Notes: a model not told the origin generated them from the sequence alone. A DNA stretch of 64,000 bases from Sphingomonas aerolata (GCF_003046295.1 NZ_PZZN01000001.1:888812-952811), one strand, 5' to 3'. Counted from the stretch's first letter, positions 47,700-57,247 are shown. A program made the numbers and translations.

Positions 47700-48464
47700 T
47701 TACGGAGCTCCACCCTCCCCGTCATATTTGAGTTCGAGATACCGCCCCTGGATCGCGATCTCGTCGAGGCTGCTCCGCCCGAGGCACTCGCCGGCGCGCG
47801 CGAGCTCGGCATCGATCAGGCGCAGACCGTTGATCAGATGATCGTCGGGCGTCCGGCCATCCGCCTGCATTTCGCGCCGCGCCGAAATGCCGACCATCCG
47901 CCAGCTGTCGACCAGCGCGGGCAGCTCGACCGCGACCAGCTTGCGGATCGACGCCGCGGCCGGGCTGCGCGGATCGAGCTGGGCGAGGCGCGGCGCCAGC
48001 GCCTCGAACCGGCTGCCCAGGGCATCGGCGAGCCGCAGCGCGGGCAGCGGCATCCCGCGGCGTTGCGCGGCGAGCCAGATCCCCGCCTGCTCGGCGAGGC
48101 CGGGCAGCCCGGTTTCCACCAGCGCCTCGCGTCCCGGCGCGCGCGGATCGGCCTGCGCGACGATCACGATCACCAGCAGCAGCATCAGCGCTGCGGCGAC
48201 GGCAAGCGCCAGCATCGCCGGCAGGACCGCGGCGAGCGCCGCGCCGCCGAGCAGCGACACGATCGCCGCCAGGACCAGCCGGACCATCAGCCGCTTCTGC
48301 CGACGCGCCCGCGCCTCGCGCTCGCGCCGCGCCTGCTCGCGGCCTTCGGGCGACAGCCGCCGGAGCAGCTCTTCGGCCTGGGTGAGCCCGACATCGGCAA
48401 ACCCTGCCGCGACGCTGCGGGCACGGTCGATCATCGGGGCGCGCTGACCGCTATTGTCGTCCAT
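47700..48464 (-). CDS. Hypothetical two-helix membrane protein
   Basis: A 254-residue protein from ATG 48464; longer frames upstream look non-coding. An arginine-rich cytoplasmic start with a helix rich in Glu/Arg (LLRRLSPEGREQARRERE) is followed by two adjoining TM helices (about residues 60-105). A C-terminal soluble alpha-helical domain with many Leu heptads comes last. No catalytic motif or known family. It is convergent with nothing and stands 37 bases after the hydrolase start region. Confidence 0.65.
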   Translation of the reverse strand: MDDNSGQRAPMIDRARSVAAGFADVGLTQAEELLRRLSPEGREQARREREARARRQKRLMVRLVLAAIVSLLGGAALAAVLPAMLALAVAAALMLLLVIVIVAQADPRAPGREALVETGLPGLAEQAGIWLAAQRRGMPLPALRLADALGSRFEALAPRLAQLDPRSPAAASIRKLVAVELPALVDSWRMVGISARREMQADGRTPDDHLINGLRLIDAELARAGECLGRSSLDEIAIQGRYLELKYDGEGGAP

Positions 48465-48636
48465 CGCGCGAGGATGCCGGTCTTTGCGCGCCCGGTCCAG
48501 GCCCGCGCGGCGCGACAGACGCACCCAAAGTGGTCGCAGATCGCCACCAAATTGATCTATGTCAATTACGACGGCCGGTGCGATGGAACGGTTCCGCGCC
48601 TGCATCGTCCGGTAGGGGTCAGTTTCGCGAGGCCCC

Positions 48637-49995
48637 ATGACCCCACCCACCTTGTTGTTTTTACACGCCCTCGGCGCCAGCGCGCGCGAGTGGCGGCAGG
48701 TCGCCGATCACCTGTCCGACCATGATTGCGTCGCGCTCGACCTGCCGGGGTTCGGCGACGCGGCCGATGCGGGGCATGCCGATGTCGGGACGATGACCGA
48801 CTGGCTGGCGCAGGAAATCCGCGCCCGCGACCTCACCGCCTGCGTGCTCGTCGGGCACAGCATGGGGGGCAAGATCGCAACGCTCGTCGCCGCGCGCGCC
48901 GCCGCGGGCGAGCCTGGTCTTGCGAACATCCTCGGTGTCGTGCTCGTCGCCGCCTCGCCCCCCTCGCCCGAACCGATGGACGAAACGCGCCGGGCGGAGA
49001 TGATCGCGTGGTTCGCCGATGGCCAGGCCTCGCGCGACGACGCGGAAACCTTCGTCGATGCCAACAGCGCCGAGACGCTCCCGGAGGCCCTGCGCGACCA
49101 GGCGATCGACGACGTGCGGCGCTCGAACCGCGCGGCCTGGCTCGGCTGGCTCGAACGCGGCAGCCGCGAGGACGGGGCCGCAGCGGTCGGACAGCTCGCG
49201 CTCCCCGCGCTGATCATTGCCGGGACCGAGGACGGCGATCTCGGCGAGGATGCGCAACGCCGGCTCAACCTGCCGCATTATGCCAATGCCCGGATGCGCG
49301 TCGTCCAGGGTGCCGCGCACCTCATCCCCTATGAACAGCCCCGCGCGCTCGCCGCGCTGATCCGCGAGCATGCGGCACTGGCGACAACGGCTGCGCTGCC
49401 CGAAGATTTCGCCCGGCTGCTCGACTCCGATCGCGTCAGCAGCGGGACGCGCGCCGCGATGCTCGACCGGATCTACCCGATGCCCGTCGGTACCGCGTTA
49501 TGGGACGACGCCGACCACGCGACCGTCGCGGCGCTGGTGGCCCGGATCCTCCCCGATTGCGGCGCCGACCGTGCGCTGGCGGGTCGCATCCTCGCCTCGG
49601 TCGCGCAGGGTGTCGGCGACGGCTGGCGCTTCGCCGAGCTGCCGGACGACCGCGCGGCGTGGTCGCGCGGGCTCGCGACGCTCGATACGGCGACCGGCGG
49701 TTTCGTCGCGCTGGCCGATCCCGACCAGGACGGCTGGCTCGATCGCATCGCCGGCGGCACGGTCGGCATCGAGGAGGACGCGTCCCGCCTGTCGCCCGTG
49801 CAGATGCGGCTCTGGTTCGAGGATGTCCGCGCCGAGACGGTCCGCATCTGGATGGCGCAGCCCGCGACGATGGCCGCGATCGGCTATGACGGCTTTGCGG
49901 TCGGCGGCGATGGTCCCCGCAAGCAGGGCTATACCCGCACCGGCGCCGACGATCCCGAAGCGTGGCAGCGCCCGTCGCAGGAGCGCGGGGCGTGA
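48637..49995 (+). CDS. Fusion: alpha/beta hydrolase + gluconate 2-dehydrogenase subunit 3
   Basis: A 452-residue two-part protein. Residues about 1-245 are an alpha/beta hydrolase with LFLHALGAS, the nucleophile in VGHSMGGKIA (Ser about 73), the acid in AGTEDGDL and the His in GAAHLIPYEQP. Residues about 265-450 match the gluconate-2-dehydrogenase subunit 3 family: DRALAGRILASVAQG, FEDVRAETVRIWMAQPA, GYDGFAVGGDGPRKQGY. Subunit 3 normally accompanies a GMC flavoprotein, which is the next gene, coupled by a GTGA overlap. The hydrolase could open a lactone or ester substrate or product of the oxidase. No signal peptide is visible. Confidence 0.88.
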   Translation: MTPPTLLFLHALGASAREWRQVADHLSDHDCVALDLPGFGDAADAGHADVGTMTDWLAQEIRARDLTACVLVGHSMGGKIATLVAARAAAGEPGLANILGVVLVAASPPSPEPMDETRRAEMIAWFADGQASRDDAETFVDANSAETLPEALRDQAIDDVRRSNRAAWLGWLERGSREDGAAAVGQLALPALIIAGTEDGDLGEDAQRRLNLPHYANARMRVVQGAAHLIPYEQPRALAALIREHAALATTAALPEDFARLLDSDRVSSGTRAAMLDRIYPMPVGTALWDDADHATVAALVARILPDCGADRALAGRILASVAQGVGDGWRFAELPDDRAAWSRGLATLDTATGGFVALADPDQDGWLDRIAGGTVGIEEDASRLSPVQMRLWFEDVRAETVRIWMAQPATMAAIGYDGFAVGGDGPRKQGYTRTGADDPEAWQRPSQERGA

Positions 49996-51530
49996 CGACG
50001 AGGCAGCATGGAGCGAATGACGTCGTCGATGCGGTCGTGATCGGCACCGGCGCGGGCGGTGCGCCGCTCACCGCCCGGCTCGCCCAGGCGGGCCTGTCGG
50101 TGGTCGCGCTCGAGGCGGGCCGCGCCTTCCGCCCCGACGAGCATGTCGCCGACGAGGTCGCGGCCGACATCTACTGGATGGAGGAACGGCTGAGCGGCGG
50201 ATCGACGCCGACCGCGTTCGGGTCGAACAATTCGGGCATGGGCGTCGGCGGCTCGACGCTGCACTGGGGCGCCTTCTGCCCGCGTCCCGATCCCCGCGAC
50301 CTGCGGCTCAGGACGCTGACCGGCGAAGGCGCCGACTGGCCGATCGATTCAGCCGAGCTGACCCGGTACATCGCGGAGGTCGAGGCGTTTACCGGCGTTT
50401 CGGGCCCGGCCGACTATCCGTGGGACGCCACCCGCCGCTACGCCTATCCCCCGGTCGCGCGCAACGCCGCTGCCGATGCGATGGCGCGGGGCTGCGCGGC
50501 GCTCGGCATCACCGCGACCGACGCCCCCGCCGCGCTGGTCTCGCGCGATCGCGACCAGCCGCACTGGGGACAGCGCCAGGCCTGCGTCAATTGCGGTGCC
50601 TGTCACCAGGGCTGCCGCAACGCCGCCAAGACGAGCATGGACACGACCTATCTGCCCCTCGCGGTCGCGCATGGGGCCGAGATCCGCGCCGGCGCCCGCG
50701 TGGTCGCGTTCGACTATGACGGCCGCGGCCGGATCAGCGCGGTCGTGTACAGCCAGAACGGGCAGGAGCATCGCCAGCTTTGCGCCGCGGTCTTTCTGTG
50801 CGCCGGCGGGGTCGAGACGCCGCGGCTGCTGCTCAACCTCGGCATCGCCAATTCGAGCGGTCAGGTCGGGCGCAACTTCATGGCGCATGTCGCAACCCAG
50901 ATCTGGGGCCGGTTCGACGCCGAGATGCGGATGAACCGCGGCTATCCCTCGTCGCTGATCAGCGAGGACATGATGCGACCCGGCGATGCCGGCTGCGCGG
51001 GCGGCTATCTGATCCAGAGCCTCGGCGTGCTCCCCGTCAACCTCGCCACCGGGCTCGCCCGCGGTGCCGGCCTATGGGGCGAACGACTCCAGACGCTACT
51101 GCGCGGCTATAACCGGATGGCCGGGATCGGCATCAACGGCGAATGCCTGCCGCATGCCGACAACCGGCTGACGCTCGCCGACGAGGTCGACGCCTTTGGC
51201 CACCGCAAGGCGCGGATCGACTTCAGCTATCACGCCAACGAACAGGCGATCGATCGCCACGCGCGGCGTACGCTCAGCGACATCTGGGCGGCGGCGGGCG
51301 CGCAGGACATCTGCGCGGTCGATCGCTCGGCGCATACGATCGGCACCTGCCGCATGGGGCATGACGGCGACACCGCGGTGGTTGATTCCGACGGCCGCAG
51401 CTTCGACATTGCGAACCTGCGGATCTGCGACAATTCCATCTTTCCCAGCGCATTGGCGGCCAATCCCGCGCTGACGATCATGGCGCTGTCGCTGCGCACC
51501 GCCGACCGTTTTCTCGCATCCGACGATTGA
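49992..51530 (+). CDS. GMC-family FAD-dependent oxidoreductase (gluconate dehydrogenase large-subunit type)
   Basis: A 512-residue flavoprotein from a GTG at 49992 in a GTGA overlap. The FAD Rossmann motif is VIGTGAGGAPLTARLAQAG (about residues 15-33). A Cys-rich CVNCGACHQGCRNAAK segment (about 195-210) is typical of the gluconate/sorbose dehydrogenase group. The C-terminal GMC_oxred_C part has HTIGTCRMG and SALAANPALTIMALSLR. It should oxidise a sugar, sugar acid or cyclic alcohol in complex with the upstream subunit 3. No cytochrome c subunit gene is directly beside it. Confidence 0.93.
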   Translation: MTTRQHGANDVVDAVVIGTGAGGAPLTARLAQAGLSVVALEAGRAFRPDEHVADEVAADIYWMEERLSGGSTPTAFGSNNSGMGVGGSTLHWGAFCPRPDPRDLRLRTLTGEGADWPIDSAELTRYIAEVEAFTGVSGPADYPWDATRRYAYPPVARNAAADAMARGCAALGITATDAPAALVSRDRDQPHWGQRQACVNCGACHQGCRNAAKTSMDTTYLPLAVAHGAEIRAGARVVAFDYDGRGRISAVVYSQNGQEHRQLCAAVFLCAGGVETPRLLLNLGIANSSGQVGRNFMAHVATQIWGRFDAEMRMNRGYPSSLISEDMMRPGDAGCAGGYLIQSLGVLPVNLATGLARGAGLWGERLQTLLRGYNRMAGIGINGECLPHADNRLTLADEVDAFGHRKARIDFSYHANEQAIDRHARRTLSDIWAAAGAQDICAVDRSAHTIGTCRMGHDGDTAVVDSDGRSFDIANLRICDNSIFPSALAANPALTIMALSLRTADRFLASDD

Positions 51531-51540
51531 GGAGTTTCAC

Positions 51541-52344
51541 ATGAATCTGGGTATCAAGGGGCGCATCGCGCTGATCAGCGGCGCGGATTCCGGCATGGGC
51601 AAGGAAACCGCGCGACTGCTCCTCGAGGCCGGCGTGCGCGTCGCGATCACCGACCAGCCGGGCGGCACGCTCGACGCGGCGCTCGCCGAACTGTCGCCGC
51701 TCGGCGAGGTGGTCGCGGTGACCGGCGACGTCACCAACCTCGACGATGTCCGCGCGATCTGGGCGGAGGTACGCGAGCGGCTCGGCGATCCGGACATCTA
51801 TGTCAACGCCGCGGGCGTGACGGGCGCGACCGGCGACTTTCTCGATGTCGACGATGCGGGCTGGGAGCAGACGCTCGACATCAACCTCATGGGCGCGGTG
51901 CGCATGTGCCGCGAGGCGATTCCGGCGATGCGCAAGGGCGGCTGGGGCCGGATCGTGCTGTTCGCCTCCGAAGACGCGGTGCAGCCCTATGTCGACGAAC
52001 TCGCCTATTGCGCGTCGAAGGCGGGGATCCTCGCGCTCGCGAAAGGGCTGTCCAAGGCCTATGGCGGCGACAATGTCCTCGTGAACACCGTCTCGCCCGC
52101 ATTCATCGCGACGCCGATGACCGACAAGATGATGCGCAAGCGTGCCGAGGAGCGCGGCGAAAGCTTCGACGCGGCGATCGACAGCTTCCTCGAGGAGGAA
52201 CGCCCGGGGATGGTGCTCAAGCGCCGCGGCAAGGCCGAGGAGGTCGCCGCCGCCGTCGCCTTCCTCTGCTCGGAGCGGGCGAGCTTCATCAACGGTGCAG
52301 GGATACGCGTCGATTCCGGCTCGGTGTTCACGATCGCCGGATGA
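51541..52344 (+). CDS. Short-chain dehydrogenase/reductase
   Basis: A 267-residue classical SDR. The NAD(P) motif is SGADSGMGKETARLL (TGxxxGxG variant), the strand AAGVTG holds the NAG-equivalent, the catalytic Ser lies in VLFASEDA and the Tyr/Lys in YCASKAG. GGAG lies 6 bases before ATG. It starts 10 bases after the GMC gene and probably works on the same substrate as a keto-reductase or dehydrogenase. Its stop overlaps the msrA start. Confidence 0.92.
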   Translation: MNLGIKGRIALISGADSGMGKETARLLLEAGVRVAITDQPGGTLDAALAELSPLGEVVAVTGDVTNLDDVRAIWAEVRERLGDPDIYVNAAGVTGATGDFLDVDDAGWEQTLDINLMGAVRMCREAIPAMRKGGWGRIVLFASEDAVQPYVDELAYCASKAGILALAKGLSKAYGGDNVLVNTVSPAFIATPMTDKMMRKRAEERGESFDAAIDSFLEEERPGMVLKRRGKAEEVAAAVAFLCSERASFINGAGIRVDSGSVFTIAG

Positions 52345-52853
52345 CGGAACAGCGCGTGCACCGGATCGGGTTCGGCGGCGGGTGCCACTGGTGCACCGAG
52401 GGCGTCTTTCAGGCGCTCCGCGGCGTGCAGGCGGTCGAGCAGGGTTTCCTCCAGTCCGAGGCCCCGTCGGACGCCTGGGCGGAGGGTGTGATCGTGACGT
52501 TCGATCCCGCCGCCATCAGCCTGGCGACACTGGCCGAGGTCCATCTTCGCACGCATTCGGCGAAATCCGGCTATTCCCCCGCCGGACGCTACCGCAGCGC
52601 CATCTATGTGTTCGAGCAGAGCCAGCGCCCCGACGCCGAAGCCGCGATCGCCCGGTTCGCAGCCGAGAGCGCTGAGCCGGCCCGCACGCTGGTCCTGCCG
52701 TGCACCGGCTTCCGGCCCTCGGACGCGCGCTTCCAGAATTACTACCGGACCGATCCCGACCGGCCCTTCTGCCGCCGCTACATCGATCCCAAGCTCGCCT
52801 ATATCCGCACCCATTTCGCCGCCGTCGCCCTGCCCGCGGCGCCGCGCGCGTGA
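52341..52853 (+). CDS. msrA: Peptide methionine sulfoxide reductase MsrA
   Basis: A 170-residue reductase of Met-S-sulfoxide. The active-site motif is FGGGCHWCTEGVF, where the usual GCFWC is GCHWC; the nucleophilic Cys is kept. The family elements VEQGFLQSE, HSAKSGYSPAGRYRSAIY-type segment (read as HLRTHSAK and GRYRSAIYV), FQNYYRTDPD and the C-terminal end are present. The gene overlaps the SDR stop (ATGA) and the next gene start (GTGA), so it is translated with them. Confidence 0.9.
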   Translation: MTEQRVHRIGFGGGCHWCTEGVFQALRGVQAVEQGFLQSEAPSDAWAEGVIVTFDPAAISLATLAEVHLRTHSAKSGYSPAGRYRSAIYVFEQSQRPDAEAAIARFAAESAEPARTLVLPCTGFRPSDARFQNYYRTDPDRPFCRRYIDPKLAYIRTHFAAVALPAAPRA

Positions 52854-53347
52854 GCGTCTTCTTCACCGCCGACACGCATTTCGGTGACCACCGCACGATC
52901 AACATCGTGCGCCGGCCGTTCGCCGACACCGCCGCGATGGACGCCGCGCTGATCGACCGGTGGAACGCGGTCGTCGGGCCGCAGGACGTGGTGTGGCACC
53001 TTGGCGACGTCGCCCGTCGCCCCGCGGACGTGGCCGGGCTGCTCGCGCGACTGCACGGGACCAAGCACCTGCTGCGCGGCAACAACGATCCCGATGCGAC
53101 GCTGGCGGCACCGGGCTGGACCAGCGTTGCCGACTATGCGGAAATCACGCTCGACGACCGGCGGCTCGTCCTGTGTCACTACCCGTTCCGCAGCTGGAAC
53201 GGCCAGCACCGCGGCGCGATCAACCTCCATGGGCACAGCCACGGCCGGCTGAAGCCGATGCTCCGCCAGTTCGACGTCGGCGTCGATGTCGACGGTCACG
53301 ACTATGCGCCGGTCGGGCTCGAGAGCCTGCTCGCGCCCCGGCGATAG
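52850..53347 (+). CDS. Calcineurin-like metallophosphoesterase
   Basis: A 165-residue phosphoesterase from a GTG at 52850 in a 4-base overlap with msrA. All metal motifs are present: FFTADTHFGDHR, WHLGDVARR, LLRGNNDPD, LCHYPF and NLHGHSHGR. It resembles the small YfcE-like/phage-type phosphoesterase group that removes phosphate from small or nucleotide substrates. Longer starts upstream lie inside msrA and are shadows. Confidence 0.92.
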   Translation: MSVFFTADTHFGDHRTINIVRRPFADTAAMDAALIDRWNAVVGPQDVVWHLGDVARRPADVAGLLARLHGTKHLLRGNNDPDATLAAPGWTSVADYAEITLDDRRLVLCHYPFRSWNGQHRGAINLHGHSHGRLKPMLRQFDVGVDVDGHDYAPVGLESLLAPRR

Positions 53348-53356
53348 GTCAGAAGA

Positions 53357-53698
53357 ATGGGCGGGCGCGTGAAACGGATGGCCGGACTGGCCGAGGCGGC
53401 GGCAAGGACCGCGCAGGCATCGGACGACCCGCCCTGCGCCCTATGCGGCCGCCCGCTCGGCCACCGTGTCGAGCGCCATCACGTCGTCCCCAAAAGCGAG
53501 GGCGGTACGCTGACCGTGCCGGTGCACCCGATCTGCCACCGCACCATCCATGCCTTCGTCGCCAACCGCGACCTCGCCACCAGTTACACGACGATGGACC
53601 AGCTCCGCGCGCGCGAGGATATCGCCCGCTATCTGCGCTGGATCGTCGACAAGCCCCCCGACTTCCGCGCCCCCACGCGCAAGCGCAGCGCCCTCTGA
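53357..53698 (+). CDS. HNH-endonuclease-like protein
   Basis: A 113-residue protein with an HNH zinc-finger nuclease core: CALCGRPLGHRVERHHVVPKS with a second metal pair in HPICHRTIHA. It is 9 bases after the phosphoesterase gene. Such small proteins may nick DNA or RNA, or act in repair; nothing here shows the target. No phage genes are near it. Confidence 0.85.
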   Translation: MGGRVKRMAGLAEAAARTAQASDDPPCALCGRPLGHRVERHHVVPKSEGGTLTVPVHPICHRTIHAFVANRDLATSYTTMDQLRAREDIARYLRWIVDKPPDFRAPTRKRSAL

Positions 53699-53776
53699 AC
53701 GGACCTTGGTGGTGTATCCCGCAAGCAACACCCGTTTCGCAATTTACCATTGCTGATCGTAACGGAGCAGCAACAT

Positions 53777-53811
53777 ATGGTCATAAAAACCATTTTCGTC
53801 GTAACCATGGT
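53777..53811. promoter_or_regulatory. ATGGT/ACCAT inverted repeats before TonB receptor
   Basis: ATGGT (53777-53781) and ACCAT (53789-53793) form an inverted repeat, and ACCATGGT (53804-53811) is a palindrome of the same half-site. They lie 40-75 bases before the receptor start and look like a repressor operator for it. Confidence 0.35.
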
Positions 53812-53849
53812 GCACCGCCGTAAAACGGGGTGTCACAAGGGGGACAGAA

Positions 53850-56720
53850 ATGCGTTGGACGAAATGGATGATGCGCTCGTCGCGGATGGCGATGGGCGCG
53901 GGCCTGCTGATCGCGGCCAATGGCGCCGCGGCGCAACTGGCGACCGATCCCCAGACGCCCACCGCCCCCGCGGCGACCGAGGCCCCCACCGAAGACATCA
54001 TCGTCACCGGATCGCGCATCCGCCGCGACCCGCTCGATCAGCCATCGCCCGTCATCACCGTCGATGAGAACGCGATCGCGCGCACCGGCCTGTCGTCCGT
54101 CGCGGACATCCTGCAGCGCCTGCCCGCCTCGTCGGGCGGCCTCAATTCGAAGTTCAACAGCTCGGGCAATTTCGGCAACCCGCCCGATGGCGGCGGCGTC
54201 GGTGCCGGCTCCGCGGTGCTCGACCTGCGCTATCTCGGCCCCAAGCGGACGCTCGTGCTCGTCGACGGACTGCGCTTCGTCAACGGCGCGTCGGCCAGCG
54301 GCATCCCGGCGACGGTCGATCTCAACTCGATCCCGTCCTCGATGATCGAACGGATCGAGGTGCTGCAATCGGGCGCCTCGACGCAATACGGGTCCGACGC
54401 GATCGCCGGCGTCGTCAACATCATCACCAAGCAGAACCAGAAGGGGTTCAAGGGATCGGCGCAATATGGCCAGTATCTCGGCGACAATGACGGCAAGACG
54501 CAGGATTACCAGCTGAGCTACGGCTTTGGCAGCCAGGGCGTGCACGTCGTCGCGGGCGGCTATTACACCAAGCAGGAATCTGTCAGCGCCGCCGATCGCG
54601 ACATCTCGCAATTCCCCAATCCGGGCCAGACCAGCTGCGCCGAACCCATCGGCGGCTGCTCCAGCTTCACGCCCTTCGGCCGGTTCCTGGTGAACGGGCA
54701 GAACATCACGCTGCGTGGCCCCGTCGCCAGCGGCCGCCCGGTCTATGACCCGACGCTCGCGACCGGCGACTTCAAGGCGTTCACCGCCGCCGATCGGTTC
54801 AACTTCGCCCCGCTCAACTATTTCCTGACGCCGGTCGAGCGGTTCGGCGGCTTCGTCAACACGCGCGCCGAGTTTTCGGAGGCGCTCAACCTGCGCGTGA
54901 AGGCGGTCTATAACCGCCGCAATTCGCAGAACCAGGCGGCGTTCCTCCCACTCGGCATCGGTCCCGACGTCGGCAACGGCAACATGCTCGACACGCTCTC
55001 GGTCGATGCCACCAACCCGTTCAACCCGTTCGGCGTGACGCTCGTCCCCGGGCAGAACTACACCGCGATCTTCCGCCGCCTCGTTGAGGCGGGGCAGCGC
55101 ACCTACAGCCAGCAGGTCGACACCATGTCGCTGACCGGCACGCTGGACGGCAAGTTCCAGATGTTCGGGCACAACTGGTATTGGGATGCGAGCGCGGTCA
55201 TCGGCTATAACGATGCCAAGCAGCTGTTCACCGGCAACATCAACGCCGCGCGCCTCGCCCGCGCGATCGGCCCGATCAGCCAGTGCACCGGCGAATGCGT
55301 GCCGTTCAACTTCTTCGGCGGGGTCGGCTCGATCACCCCGGCGATGCTCGGCTATATCGGCTTCGACGAACGCGACCGCAGCCGGCAGAAGCTGAACGAC
55401 TATACCGCCAACGTCTCCGGCGAGCTGTTCGACCTGCCCGGCGGGCCGGTCGGCATCGCGATCGGCTATGAGCATCGCTATCAGTTCGGCAGCTTCACGC
55501 CCGACCCGATCATCCAGGCGGGTCTCGGCGCGGACATCCCGGCACAGGCGGCCAGCGGCAAGTTCAACGTCGACGAGGTCTATGGCGAAATCCGCCTGCC
55601 GCTGCTGCGCGACATTCCCGGCATCGCCTCGCTCGAACTGAACGGCGCGGTCCGCCATTCGAACTATTCGACCTTCGGGGGCAATACGACGCTCAGCGGC
55701 GGCGCGCTGTGGAAACCCGTCAGCGACCTGCTGCTGCGCGGCCAATATGCCGAATCGCTGCGCGCACCGTCGATCGGCGAACTGTTCGGCGCGCAGTCGC
55801 GGTTCGACGCCTCGATCGACGATCCCTGCACCAGCGCCGCGGGCGGGCTGTTCCAGTCCAACCCGACCGTTCGAGCGAACTGCGTCGCCAACGGCGTCCC
55901 CGCCAGCGGCAGCTACGCCGAACCCTCGGGCCAGTTGCCGGTGCTCACCGGCGGCAACAGCGAGCTGCGCCCTGAAACCGCCCGGACGCTGCTGTTCGGC
56001 GGCGTCTACAGCCCCAGCTGGGCCCGCGGCGGCACGCTCTCGGCGCTCAGCCTCGAGGTCAATTATTACGACATCAAGGTCGACGACTCGATCGCGTCGA
56101 TCCCGGCCCAGGTGCTGCTCAGCCGCTGCGCCCAGACTGGCGACGCGCTCAGCTGCGCAGCGGTGCGGCGTGCCCCCAGCGGCATCGTCACCGCGATCAA
56201 CGGCCTGCTGCTCAACACCGGCGGCATCCGCACCAAGGGCATCGACGCGACGCTGACGGTCCGCTCGGGTGAAACGGGCGCCGGGCGCTTCGGCCTCTAC
56301 GTCTCGGGCAACTATCTGCTCAAGTACAGCGAGCGCACGCCCGCGACCGACGGCTTCGTCACGACCGACTATGTCGGCACCGAACGCGGCTCGCCCGATC
56401 AGACCTATCCGCACTTCAAGGGACTGGGCACGATCGACTGGTCGGTGGGGCCGGTCACCGCCAGCATCACCGGACGCTATATCGACAATGTCGACGAGAT
56501 CGCTGCGGAGAACGCCCTGAAGAGCCGCCTGTACGGCGACGTCCAGCTCCAGTTCCGGCCGGCCTGGCTCGATTCGAAACTCGCGCTGACCTTCGGCGTG
56601 AACAACGTCTTCGACAAGGATCCCCCCGCCTGCTTCAGCTGCAGCCTGAACAACTTCGACCCGACGACCTATGACATCCCGGGCCGGTTCGGCTATCTGC
56701 GGCTCTCCTACGGGCTGTAG
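53850..56720 (+). CDS. TonB-dependent receptor
   Basis: A 956-residue outer-membrane receptor of the large sphingomonad type. A signal peptide (cleaved near ANGAAAQ, about residue 31) is followed by the TonB-box/plug start DIIVTGSRIRRDPLD (about 48). The plug domain holds RTLVLVDGLRFV and IERIEVLQSGASTQYGSDAIAGVVNIITK, and a 22-strand barrel ends in the typical aromatic-rich GRFGYLRLSYGL. AAGGGGGAC is the ribosome binding site. Such receptors import oligosaccharides, siderophores or aromatic compounds. The neighbouring esterases and oxidases fit plant-derived sugars or aromatics, but the substrate is not known. Confidence 0.95.
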   Translation: MRWTKWMMRSSRMAMGAGLLIAANGAAAQLATDPQTPTAPAATEAPTEDIIVTGSRIRRDPLDQPSPVITVDENAIARTGLSSVADILQRLPASSGGLNSKFNSSGNFGNPPDGGGVGAGSAVLDLRYLGPKRTLVLVDGLRFVNGASASGIPATVDLNSIPSSMIERIEVLQSGASTQYGSDAIAGVVNIITKQNQKGFKGSAQYGQYLGDNDGKTQDYQLSYGFGSQGVHVVAGGYYTKQESVSAADRDISQFPNPGQTSCAEPIGGCSSFTPFGRFLVNGQNITLRGPVASGRPVYDPTLATGDFKAFTAADRFNFAPLNYFLTPVERFGGFVNTRAEFSEALNLRVKAVYNRRNSQNQAAFLPLGIGPDVGNGNMLDTLSVDATNPFNPFGVTLVPGQNYTAIFRRLVEAGQRTYSQQVDTMSLTGTLDGKFQMFGHNWYWDASAVIGYNDAKQLFTGNINAARLARAIGPISQCTGECVPFNFFGGVGSITPAMLGYIGFDERDRSRQKLNDYTANVSGELFDLPGGPVGIAIGYEHRYQFGSFTPDPIIQAGLGADIPAQAASGKFNVDEVYGEIRLPLLRDIPGIASLELNGAVRHSNYSTFGGNTTLSGGALWKPVSDLLLRGQYAESLRAPSIGELFGAQSRFDASIDDPCTSAAGGLFQSNPTVRANCVANGVPASGSYAEPSGQLPVLTGGNSELRPETARTLLFGGVYSPSWARGGTLSALSLEVNYYDIKVDDSIASIPAQVLLSRCAQTGDALSCAAVRRAPSGIVTAINGLLLNTGGIRTKGIDATLTVRSGETGAGRFGLYVSGNYLLKYSERTPATDGFVTTDYVGTERGSPDQTYPHFKGLGTIDWSVGPVTASITGRYIDNVDEIAAENALKSRLYGDVQLQFRPAWLDSKLALTFGVNNVFDKDPPACFSCSLNNFDPTTYDIPGRFGYLRLSYGL

Positions 56721-56725
56721 GACAA

Positions 56726-56757
56726 GGGCTGCCGACCGGCGCGTCGGTCGGCAGCCC
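56726..56757 (+). terminator. Strong hairpin after TonB receptor
   Basis: GGGCTGCCGACCG (56726-56738) and CGGTCGGCAGCCC (56745-56757) form a perfect 13-base-pair stem six bases after the receptor stop. A C-run rather than a T-run follows, so it may work as a 3' stabiliser or with Rho. Confidence 0.6.
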
Positions 56758-56870
56758 CCCCGGCGTCGGAAACATAGGATGCTCCGATCGCCAAAAGACC
56801 CTCGTCTCACCGATTGTGAGGAACGAAGTAGGCCGTCCCCGCGCTCGACCCCGACAGAAGGAGACGAGCA

Positions 56871-57236
56871 ATGGACGACACCAGGGTCTGGGCATTTGAA
56901 GAAAGCCTGTGGACGGGCGACGCGGACCAGTATCACACGCTGATCGACGACGAATGCGTGATGGTGCTCCCCGAGCAGCCCTTCGTGATGACCGGCGCGC
57001 AGGCGATCGAGGCGGTCGCGGATACGCCGCGCTGGTCTGAAGTCACGTTCAGCGAACAGCAGATCATGCGCCCGCAGGAAGGCCTGATCGCGATCGCCTA
57101 CAAGGCCGAGGCGAGCCGCGAGGGCGCAACCGGCTATACCGCCTATTGCACCACCACGATGCGCCGGCTCGAGCATGAGGAATGGCGCGTGGTCCAGCAC
57201 CAGCAGACGCTCGCCCCGGTCGCCGGCGGCGCCTGA
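56871..57236 (+). CDS. NTF2-like protein (DUF4440 type)
   Basis: A 121-residue protein of the NTF2/SnoaL-like cone fold, with the DUF4440 pattern: an N-terminal WAFEESLWTGDADQY helix, LIDDECVMVLPEQPFVMTG and the final WRVVQHQQTL strand. AAGGAG lies 9 bases upstream. These proteins bind small ligands or have isomerase-like roles; the role here is unknown. It is convergent with the molybdenum hydroxylase operon. Confidence 0.82.
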   Translation: MDDTRVWAFEESLWTGDADQYHTLIDDECVMVLPEQPFVMTGAQAIEAVADTPRWSEVTFSEQQIMRPQEGLIAIAYKAEASREGATGYTAYCTTTMRRLEHEEWRVVQHQQTLAPVAGGA

Positions 57237-57247
57237 GCCGACCGATA

